A stretch of 10,680 nucleotides of DNA. It comes from Tychonema litorale BBK16 (GTDB lineage Bacteria > Cyanobacteriota > Cyanobacteriia > Cyanobacteriales > Microcoleaceae). Under the pieces are notes generated by a model. That model made no database searches. It saw nothing but the letters and a program-made list of their open reading frames with translations, and was not told where the DNA came from. Shown in pieces: positions 5,867 through 10,680 of this stretch. Every line of letters starts with the position of its first letter. Positions within the stretch are counted from its first letter, which is position 1. The DNA lies in NCBI RefSeq assembly GCF_021648855.1, contig NZ_JAKJHX010000020.1, forward strand, positions 48,635 to 59,314. Reading direction: 5' to 3'. Position numbers and translations under genes: made by a program.

Positions 5867-6328
5867 ATGAGAGGACAAGAAGCGCTGGCCATAGTCGATC
5901 GCATTTTACAAACAGCTAACCACGGACAAAAACTCAACAATTTACAATCTGCTGTATTTCTGGAAGCTTGGGAGGAACATTCCTACTCGGAAATTGCCCA
6001 CCAACTAGGTTACGAATACGACTACATCAAACAAGTGGGTTCGCAGTTGTGGCGAAGTCTCTCCCAAATCTTGGGCGAACCAGTCTCCAAGCGCAATATT
6101 CAAGCTGTTTTGCGTCGCTACCAACAATTGCAACAAGCTCAGCAAAATGACGATGAAGCGATCGCGCTTTCCCGGTTTTACGATCGCGCAAAAGAACTAC
6201 AAATCCCAGAAAGTTCGATAATTGAAGATCCTTGTCGTTTAATTGGTATGTTTGGACTCCCTGGCGTGGGTAAAGCTTTCGGCTGTCTGACTTTTATAAT
6301 TGTTGTCGGCAGCGATCGAGATAAATAA
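5867..6328 (+). CDS. vMAP-type N-terminal HTH protein truncated at the NB-ARC/NACHT P-loop
   Basis: Residues 1-85 match the HTH-like N-terminal domain that heads many cyanobacterial vWA-MoxR-associated and STAND ATPase (NB-ARC/NACHT-WD40) proteins: EALAIVDRIL, LNNLQSAVFLEAWEEHSYSEIA, YIKQVGSQLWRSLSQILGEPVSKRN. A linker follows, then LIGMFGLPGVGK at about 132-143 (from the ATG): a P-loop start that normally continues TTLA. Here it runs into AFGCLTFIIVVGSDRDK and a stop, so nearly all of the ATPase and sensor domains are missing. What remains is about 153 residues, where full-length proteins run to many hundreds. The ATG at 5867 has AAGG 8 bases upstream; a GTG at 5861 would add two residues. 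Full proteins of this kind are signal-sensing or defence-like switches. This remnant could be a pseudogene or a stand-alone DNA-binding or adaptor piece. Confidence 0.75.
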   Translation: MRGQEALAIVDRILQTANHGQKLNNLQSAVFLEAWEEHSYSEIAHQLGYEYDYIKQVGSQLWRSLSQILGEPVSKRNIQAVLRRYQQLQQAQQNDDEAIALSRFYDRAKELQIPESSIIEDPCRLIGMFGLPGVGKAFGCLTFIIVVGSDRDK

Positions 6329-6340
6329 ATGCTATATTTA

Positions 6341-6460
6341 TTATTCCGCTAATTTTTCTAATCCCGGACGCTGCACCTTGACAACGACATCTTCTCCGGT
6401 GTGCCATATAGCTTTGTGAACCTGTCCGAGACTTGCTGCTGCGATCGCACCTTCGGACAA
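6341..6460 (-). pseudogene. Fragment of an AarF/UbiB (ABC1) kinase gene
   Basis: The minus-strand reading from about 6460 to the TAA at 6343-6341 gives a 39-residue stretch, LSEGAIAAASLGQVHKA onward through VVVKVQRPGLEKLAE. It contains two hallmarks of the ABC1/UbiB atypical kinase N-lobe: the alanine-rich AAASLGQVH loop, which replaces the glycine-rich loop, and the VxVKVQRPG strand with the nucleotide-contacting lysine. The intact family has more than 500 residues in cyanobacteria, so this is an internal fragment. No start codon or the rest of the kinase is present. It faces the truncated HTH gene and abuts the leader of the Uma2 gene, with a HIP1 site (6441-6448) inside it. Transfer or deletion debris is the likely explanation. 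Confidence 0.8.
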
Positions 6461-6508
6461 TGTTAAACTAACTAGACACAAGATATGAATTGAGTTGAGG
6501 AAAAAACC
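6441..6508 (+). promoter_or_regulatory. Leader of the Uma2 gene, similar to the leader at 7153-7217
   Basis: From the HIP1 site onward the order GCGATCGC, GGACAA, GTTAAACT, then GAGGAAAAAACC before a GTG start is shared with the leader of the DUF2281 gene. The GAGG at 6497-6500 acts as ribosome binding site for the GTG at 6509. The TAAACT at 6464-6469 could be a weak -10 element; no matching -35 was found. Confidence 0.45.
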
Positions 6509-7150
6509 GTGGTAGCTATTCTACAAGTAACAGAACAATCAACAGCACAACGCTACTTCACTCCAGAAGAATATCTAGCGCTGGAAGAAGCAGCAGAGTA
6601 CAAAAGCGAATATCACGATGGAGTAATTATTCCCATGACAGGTGGAACTACAAATCACAATCGGATTTCTCTGAACATGAGTATAGCATTACGTCTTGCT
6701 CTTAAGGGACTTGACTATGATGTTTTCATGGGTGACGTGCGTCTGTGGATGACAAAAAAGCGAATTTATACTTATCCCGATGTGATGGTAATTCCGGGTA
6801 AACCTGAGTATTACAATAATCGCAAGGATATTGTGATGAATCCCCAAGTGATTATTGAGGTTTTATCGAAATCTACGAAAGCTTACGATCGCAATGATAA
6901 ATTTAAATTTTATCAAACGATTCCGACATTTCAAGAGTATATTCTGATTGACCAATCTCAGGTTTATATAGAACGGTATTGTAAATTGGCAAACAAGCGG
7001 TGGTCTTATAGTCAGTATGATGAGGAGGATACGACGCTAGTTTTTAGTTCTTTTCAGGTTGAAGTAGCGCTGGCTGATGTTTACGAGAAGGTGGATTTTG
7101 CGGCGGAGAATGAGCCAGAACATGAGTCTGAAGAGAGTGAGCAGGCATAA
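6509..7150 (+). CDS. Uma2 family (DUF820) putative restriction-like endonuclease
   Basis: The 213-residue protein belongs to the Uma2/DUF820 family, which is greatly expanded in cyanobacteria and has a PD-(D/E)XK nuclease fold. The typical entry FTPEEYLALEE (17-27) and EYHDGVIIPM (34-43) is present. The active-site strand YPDVMVI has D91, and VIIEVLSKS has E117 with the basic residue K121. The late motif FQEYILIDQ (141-149) and YIERYCK (153-159) follow the family pattern, so the core looks intact. The C-terminus (192-213) is a glutamate-rich tail. The start is GTG at 6509 with GAGG upstream. The biological target is unknown for nearly all members; roles as mobile-element-related nucleases have been suggested but not proven. 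The DUF2281-PIN pair follows on the same strand 67-70 bases later. Confidence 0.9.
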   Translation: MVAILQVTEQSTAQRYFTPEEYLALEEAAEYKSEYHDGVIIPMTGGTTNHNRISLNMSIALRLALKGLDYDVFMGDVRLWMTKKRIYTYPDVMVIPGKPEYYNNRKDIVMNPQVIIEVLSKSTKAYDRNDKFKFYQTIPTFQEYILIDQSQVYIERYCKLANKRWSYSQYDEEDTTLVFSSFQVEVALADVYEKVDFAAENEPEHESEESEQA

Positions 7151-7152
7151 GT

Positions 7153-7217
7153 GCGATCGCTCCGACAAGAGTGTTAAACTGAATCTAGCGGTCGTGTTAA
7201 GCAAGGAAAAAATAACC
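7153..7217 (+). promoter_or_regulatory. Leader of the DUF2281-PIN pair, paralogous to the Uma2 leader
   Basis: HIP1 (7153-7160), CCGACAA, GTGTTAAACT, then AAGGAAAAAATAACC before GTGATG repeats the arrangement found upstream of the Uma2 gene. AAGG at 7203-7206 is the ribosome binding site. The shared design suggests a copied or standardised expression cassette in front of the two genes. Confidence 0.4.
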
Positions 7218-7220
7218 GTG

Positions 7221-7514
7221 ATGCCTATCCAAGAACAAATTGTTGACAAACTGAAAAATTTCTCGGAAATCGAACTGCAAGAAATCCTCAACTTTGCTGA
7301 TTTCCTGTTATGGCAACGGAGAAAGCAGGAAGTAGCTTCGGGGCCAGATGAAAGTGGCAACAGCGAATCGGCAAATATGGATGAAGAGTGCGAGGTTCAT
7401 TATGTTGGTGGAGTCTTAGTCGTCAAAGCATCATCAATAAAAACTGAAGAGGTAATTAATTGGGATACAATTATTTACGATATGCGCGAAGAAAGAATCG
7501 GGAAGTTTATCTAA
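7221..7514 (+). CDS. DUF2281-like VapB-type antitoxin
   Basis: The protein is about 97 residues. The N-terminus IQEQIVDKLKNFSEIELQEI, continuing LNFADFLLWQR, is the DUF2281 helical pattern, often annotated as antitoxin-like and found next to PIN toxins. The C-terminal half, with its acidic linker (DESGNSESANMDEECE) and VHYVGGVLVVKASSIKTE (about 53-70), likely wraps the toxin. The start is ATG at 7221 or the GTG directly before it at 7218; AAGG at 7203-7206 suits the GTG slightly better, and the related Uma2 leader also ends in GTG. The open frame extends back to 7077 into the Uma2 gene, but that part lacks family similarity. It ends one base before the PIN gene, which implies co-translation, as expected for a toxin-antitoxin pair in which the antitoxin leads. 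Confidence 0.8.
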   Translation: MPIQEQIVDKLKNFSEIELQEILNFADFLLWQRRKQEVASGPDESGNSESANMDEECEVHYVGGVLVVKASSIKTEEVINWDTIIYDMREERIGKFI

Positions 7515-7515
7515 A

Positions 7516-7950
7516 ATGAACGTTTTATTTGATACATCGGTTCTGATAGCAGCGTTGATAGAAGATCATCCCAGTCACTCTCAAAGCTTATCTTGGTTGC
7601 AGCGAGTGCGATTAGGGGAGATTGAAGGATTTGTCTCAACTCATACTATAGCTGAACTGTACTCCGTACTCACTCGCATTCCTCGTCAACCTCGGATTAA
7701 TCCTGGGTTAGCACAGCGGTTAATTGTAGAGAATTTGAGTAGTTTTAATAAGGTTGTTCTGACTGCTGAGGATTACCAAGCAACAGTAAGCAAAATGGTC
7801 AGTTTAAACCTACCAGGGGGAGGGATTTACGATGGGTTAATTGCTCAAGCTGCACTAAAAGCAGGTGTGAATGTGTTATTGACTCTTAACCCTAATGATT
7901 TTACTCGACTGGGAGATGATGTCAGGCGGTTAGTGCAAGTGCCGGGTTAA
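7516..7950 (+). CDS. vapC: PIN domain ribonuclease, VapC-like toxin
   Basis: The 144-residue PIN-fold nuclease should cut RNA using Mg ions and be held inactive by the preceding DUF2281 protein. The acidic active-site residues are visible: D6 in LFDTSVLIA, E47 in THTIAELYSVL, D106 in GGIYDGLIA, and the last motif LLTLNPNDF with N125/D128. The length is typical for VapC. Only one base separates its ATG from the antitoxin stop, and its ribosome binding site (GGGAAG at 7499-7504) lies inside the antitoxin gene. The RNA target cannot be told from the sequence. The motifs are complete, so it is probably active. Confidence 0.92.
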   Translation: MNVLFDTSVLIAALIEDHPSHSQSLSWLQRVRLGEIEGFVSTHTIAELYSVLTRIPRQPRINPGLAQRLIVENLSSFNKVVLTAEDYQATVSKMVSLNLPGGGIYDGLIAQAALKAGVNVLLTLNPNDFTRLGDDVRRLVQVPG

Positions 7951-8023
7951 GCCGATCGTACTTGCCTTGAGAAGGGCGCTCTCTTCTCTACAGGTGGTGC
8001 TGCATAAATTTGAGAATTGATGC

Positions 8024-8029
8024 TATAAT
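8024..8029 (+). promoter_or_regulatory. Extended -10 promoter of the AT-rich orphan gene
   Basis: TGCTATAAT (8021-8029) is a perfect -10 hexamer with the TGN extension. The -35 position 17 bases upstream (TGCATA, 8001-8006) is poor, as is common for extended -10 promoters. Transcription would start near 8036, giving a leader of about 26 bases to the ATG at 8062. The gene is therefore likely independent of the PIN toxin upstream. Confidence 0.6.
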
Positions 8030-8061
8030 TTAAATGACATATAGTTAGTCAAGATTTTTGT

Positions 8062-8712
8062 ATGAATCACTTAGCAACATTAAAATTTTTTAACGAGAAA
8101 GCCGAAACCTTAAACAAATATCAGAGGTTTATGGAATCGCTTTATCAAAGAAAAGTTGAATTTAAACAAAGCCCTGAACAATCGGGAAGATATCAACTTA
8201 CAGTTGAAGGACCCGATTATGAGTCGATTGCTGCTTGTGTTTTAACAATAAGATTTTTTATGCAAGATAACGAAGATGTATCCTTTCATAATATGAAAGC
8301 TGTTTACGATAAGTTAGCCACATCTCAAAAAAACAAGAAGGATTTTAACCAAATTAGAGATGAGTTAAACAACTATCTTAATAGTGACTCACCTCTTGTA
8401 ATATCTCCTCAAAATACCAACCCCGAAATAATACTTGCTAGTAACCTTAATGAAAATTTCACAATACCATTAAATGATGCTCTTGCTTCTGGCAATAAAT
8501 TAACTAACAGGAAAATACTAGACTTGTTTGTATATGGGCACTTCTCCCACGGTAAAAACAAAAAAGAAGAGTTCAATCGACTTTTTTTATCTAATTCTGC
8601 CATCAATCCTTTTGCATTGTTTATATTTACTGGAATCTTGATTAACTTTATGAAATGTGTTTTTGCTGTTGCACAAATCAACCAAGATGTGCTTAGTGAA
8701 ATGGAAGGATAA
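8062..8712 (+). CDS. Unrecognised 216-aa protein, AT-rich orphan
   Basis: I do not recognise this protein. It is mostly helical and rich in Asn and Lys. An N-terminal part (residues 1-50) leads into a regular segment, YESIAACVLTIRFFMQDNED (53-72). A polar, Asn-rich middle (95-150) follows. LDLFVYGHFSHGKNKKEEF (153-171) resembles the His/Lys-bearing helices of proteins acting on nucleic acids, but that is only an impression. A hydrophobic helix (183-204, NPFALFIFTGILINF onward) could be membrane-inserted or buried. Base composition is much more AT-rich than chlB or mazG, HIP1 is absent, and the promoter is a strong extended -10 one, so recent acquisition is likely. It sits just after a toxin-antitoxin pair. 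No obvious ribosome binding site precedes the ATG at 8062. Confidence 0.7.
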   Translation: MNHLATLKFFNEKAETLNKYQRFMESLYQRKVEFKQSPEQSGRYQLTVEGPDYESIAACVLTIRFFMQDNEDVSFHNMKAVYDKLATSQKNKKDFNQIRDELNNYLNSDSPLVISPQNTNPEIILASNLNENFTIPLNDALASGNKLTNRKILDLFVYGHFSHGKNKKEEFNRLFLSNSAINPFALFIFTGILINFMKCVFAVAQINQDVLSEMEG

Positions 8713-8713
8713 G

Positions 8714-8743
8714 TTTTTTTAGCTAGCATTTTTTTAGCTAGCA
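8714..8743. repeat. Two perfect 15-bp tandem repeats after the orphan gene
   Basis: TTTTTTTAGCTAGCA occurs twice head to tail directly after the stop of the 216-residue gene. GCTAGC is self-complementary, so the two copies can pair across the second T7 as a small hairpin. This may serve as a weak terminator between the plus-strand orphan and the convergent chlB. Confidence 0.8.
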
Positions 8744-8757
8744 ATTAGTGTAAGTGA

Positions 8758-8775
8758 GGTGGGCATTTGCCCACC
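8758..8775. repeat. GGTGGGCA hairpin between convergent genes
   Basis: GGTGGGCA-TT-TGCCCACC is an inverted repeat with a 7-8 bp stem, located 11 bases past the chlB stop. It resembles the dispersed GTAGGGTGGGCA..TGCCCACC element of cyanobacteria (recalled). The stem is strong enough to act as a bidirectional terminator or 3' mRNA barrier, but no T-tract follows on either side. Confidence 0.6.
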
Positions 8776-8785
8776 CTACAATTAA

Positions 8786-10312
8786 TTAAGCGCCGACAGC
8801 TTCCTTGGCCGCGTAAAGCACCTCAGCATTAATCTTCTCAATCCCTCGTTCCCGCGCGAACTTCTCAGTGTTCCGCTTCACCTTACCCCGCACAAAACCA
8901 GGGATTTTATTCAATTCTGCCTGTCCATCCTTCGTCCAAGCCATATCAGAATCAGCCGAAATTCCCTTAGTAATCACTTCTTTCGTATCGTGGCCACCGA
9001 AGATTTCCAGCAAGTGATCTTCCATTCCCAAAGTAAAGGAATTGTAGACCAAATCTACACACTGATTCGTGCCTTCATAACCCAAAAATGGCTTGTAGCC
9101 GATCGGGAAATTTTGAACATGAATCGGTGCAGCAATCACACCGCAGGGAATATCCAACCGCTTACCGACGTGGCGTTCCATTTGCGTACCGAAAATTGCC
9201 GAAGGTTCCGCTTTGGCGATCGCATCCCCGATCGCACCATGATCCTCCGTCACCAGCACTTCATCACAATACCCTTTTACCTCTTCCCGGAACCAATCAG
9301 CATCGTGTTTGCAGTAGGTTCCTGCCCACACAACGTGGATTCCCATCTCGCGAGACAAAATTTTCGTCATCGCCGCAGCGTGCGTATTATCGCCAAATAC
9401 GACCGCTTTTTTGCCCGTTAAGTTTTGGCAGTCGATCGATCGCGAAAACCAAGCAGCCTGAGACACAAACCGCGTTTGTTGATCGATGAAATATTCATAG
9501 TCAACATCGGCACCTTGAGCATTCAAAACCTGCTGAATCTTGCGAATACAACGCGCAGTTTCCACCACACCCATCGGCGTAATATCCACCATCGGCGTAC
9601 CAAATTCTGTTTGCAAATACTCTCCAGTTGCCATCCCCAATTCCCGATAAGGTACTAGGTTAAACCAAGCCCGTGGCAATCTTTTCAAGTTATGAACCGA
9701 AGCACCTTCAGGAATAACTTCATTAACTTCTATGCCCAAATCTGCCATCAAACGTTTCAACTCAGTACAGTCATGCTGGTTGTGGAAACCCAGCGTTGAC
9801 ATACCGATAATATTGACTGATGGTTTTTCGCTTTTGGCTTCTACTAAATCACCTTTTTTGCGAGCTTTGTTGATGTAAAATTGGACGATTTGATCTAAAG
9901 TGCGATCGGCAGCTTGGAGTTCATTGAACCGATAATGGTTCACATCCGCCAACAAAACATCGCCTTTCGCCTCCAATTGAGCTCGCTCTACAAAGTTTTC
10001 CAAGTCTTCTTGTAGAATGCTGGAGGTGCAAGTCGGAGTCAACACGATTAAATCTGGGTGCTCTTCTCTGTCTTTGCGCGTGATATTGTCCACCACTCGT
10101 TCCTGCGATCCCCGCGCCAGTACGTGTCTGTCAACGACACTGGTAGTGACTGGGGTGAAGTCCCGTTCTCTCTCTAGCATAGAACGCATGACGTTGAAGT
10201 AATCATCTCCGATCGGTGCGTGCATGATCGCATGGACGTTTTTGAAGGAAGTCGCAACGCGCAAAGTGCCGATGTGAGCCGGGCCTGCGTACATCCAATA
10301 AGCCAATTTCAT
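8786..10312 (-). CDS. chlB: Light-independent protochlorophyllide reductase subunit B (ChlB)
   Basis: The 508-residue ChlB pairs with ChlN to form the nitrogenase MoFe-like catalytic component. This reduces the C17=C18 double bond of protochlorophyllide in the dark, with electrons from the ChlL iron protein. The start [20 protein letters not shown] is the family N-terminus. D36 in [10 protein letters not shown] matches the unusual aspartate ligand of the NB 4Fe-4S cluster known from BchB, whose other three ligands are cysteines of the N subunit. [14 protein letters not shown] (91-104), [14 protein letters not shown] (175-188) and WFSRSID (288-294) follow the family. D294 may be the substrate-protonating aspartate, but that mapping is tentative. 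The C-terminal 50 residues ([20 protein letters not shown] onward, from about 458) form the small protochlorophyllide-reductase C-terminal domain that closes over the substrate. Length is normal and no key residue is lost. AAGGA lies 9 bases before the ATG. chlL and chlN are not in the window. Confidence 0.98.
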   Translation of the reverse strand: MKLAYWMYAGPAHIGTLRVATSFKNVHAIMHAPIGDDYFNVMRSMLERERDFTPVTTSVVDRHVLARGSQERVVDNITRKDREEHPDLIVLTPTCTSSILQEDLENFVERAQLEAKGDVLLADVNHYRFNELQAADRTLDQIVQFYINKARKKGDLVEAKSEKPSVNIIGMSTLGFHNQHDCTELKRLMADLGIEVNEVIPEGASVHNLKRLPRAWFNLVPYRELGMATGEYLQTEFGTPMVDITPMGVVETARCIRKIQQVLNAQGADVDYEYFIDQQTRFVSQAAWFSRSIDCQNLTGKKAVVFGDNTHAAAMTKILSREMGIHVVWAGTYCKHDADWFREEVKGYCDEVLVTEDHGAIGDAIAKAEPSAIFGTQMERHVGKRLDIPCGVIAAPIHVQNFPIGYKPFLGYEGTNQCVDLVYNSFTLGMEDHLLEIFGGHDTKEVITKGISADSDMAWTKDGQAELNKIPGFVRGKVKRNTEKFARERGIEKINAEVLYAAKEAVGA

Positions 10313-10489
10313 AGGTATTTTTCCTTATGGTGGTTCAGATTTGCCTGATCGGGCTATTACTTGCTAAATTTTAAGGTTGTTTATGATTCTCTCACCGGAT
10401 GAATCCTTTAGAAATAGTTAGTTTCTGAAGATTTGTTGATTTGCGCGATCGGTCAAACCCTCTTGCAGCTAAGGATATGCCCCCTACAT

Positions 10490-10518
10490 AACATAACTTT
10501 CCTATGCTTTTAATGCAA
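10490..10518 (-). promoter_or_regulatory. Candidate chlB promoter
   Basis: On the minus strand TTGCAT (10518-10513) and TATGTT (10495-10490) are 17 bases apart, each matching the sigma-70 consensus at 4 of 6 positions. The start would be near 10483, leaving a leader of about 170 bases before the chlB ATG. The rest of 10313-10680 is AT-rich and holds no gene I can support apart from the terminal hairpin repeat. Confidence 0.4.
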
Positions 10519-10642
10519 TAATTCTTAATCTTTTTTCAAATTTCGTTAAGACTTCGGCAAATTCAATTCCTACAGCCCCTACATTCCCTACCTGAATTCT
10601 GATTAAATATAGCAATCCTCAATCGTTTGTGAATTTCTTACT

Positions 10643-10665
10643 CCCTCCCCTTAGTAAGGGGAGGG
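10643..10665. repeat. Dispersed CCCTCCCCTTA hairpin repeat
   Basis: CCCTCCCCTTA-G-TAAGGGGAGGG is a perfect 11-bp inverted repeat around one base, followed by GTTGGGGTGGGG. It belongs to the same C-rich/TTA/G-rich type as the element inserted in the ygfZ-like gene at 561-597. It lies in the upstream region of chlB near the window edge. Confidence 0.75.
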
Positions 10666-10680
10666 TTGGGGTGGGGTAAA

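Noticed and set aside
7077..7220. N-terminal extension of the DUF2281 protein from 7077
   Set aside because: The extension overlaps the Uma2 gene, is rich in Arg/Ser and lacks family similarity. A good ribosome binding site and start exist at 7203-7221.
7969..7988. GAGAAG/CTTCTC hairpin after the PIN toxin gene
   Set aside because: The stem is only six pairs with no T-tract, so it is too weak to call a terminator.
8409..8744. Minus-strand ORF of 111 aa overlapping the orphan gene
   Set aside because: It is antisense to the 216-aa gene, which has a promoter and regular composition. The antisense N-terminus is just the 15-bp repeat read twice.
8990..9658. Plus-strand ORFs inside chlB (also 10017-10202)
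   Set aside because: They are antisense shadows of a fully conserved chlB, with no independent features.

Overview
The window looks like chromosomal DNA from a filamentous cyanobacterium, probably of the Oscillatoria/Microcoleus kind. It carries chlB, the catalytic B subunit of dark-operative protochlorophyllide reductase. HIP1 octamers (GCGATCGC) recur throughout, for example at 6441 and 7153. It also has features common in this group: heptanucleotide short tandem repeats, C/G-rich dispersed hairpins, Uma2-family genes, a vMAP-type HTH protein and a PIN-domain toxin pair. The genus is inference; the cyanobacterial origin is well supported.

Layout. Positions 54-1702 hold two minus-strand genes: a YgfZ/GcvT-like folate-binding protein and a short unrecognised protein. 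Between them lies a block of heptamer repeats. A minus-strand tRNA-Val(UAC) at 1878-1949 has a clear sigma-70 type promoter. On the plus strand follow a DUF2227 membrane/metal-binding protein, whose C-terminus is made of a 45-bp repeat array, and mazG (2799-3647). After a small minus-strand protein (3799-4050) comes a large minus-strand cell-wall protein (4308-5675). It joins a GH24 lysozyme, a peptidoglycan-binding-like segment and an L,D-transpeptidase-like C-terminus, and ends at a hairpin terminator.

Positions 5867-8712 look like an accessory and partly decayed zone. It contains an HTH protein cut off at the P-loop of its expected ATPase, a ~40-codon fragment of an AarF/UbiB kinase gene on the opposite strand, a Uma2-family nuclease, a DUF2281-PIN (VapBC-like) pair, and an AT-rich orphan with an extended -10 promoter. 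Minus-strand chlB (8786-10312) and its long upstream region end the window.

How the genes relate. This is mostly a patchwork of independent transcription units. The housekeeping pieces are YgfZ, tRNA-Val, MazG (nucleotide clean-up) and ChlB (light-independent chlorophyll synthesis with ChlL and ChlN, encoded elsewhere). The one obvious co-transcribed unit is the DUF2281-PIN pair, separated by one base. A recurrent theme is dispersed repeats entering coding sequence: a hairpin inside ygfZ, a repeat-supplied stop codon in the 127-aa gene, a repeat-built tail on the DUF2227 protein, and possibly a repeat-derived stretch in MazG. The most unusual single protein is the lysozyme/transpeptidase-like fusion.
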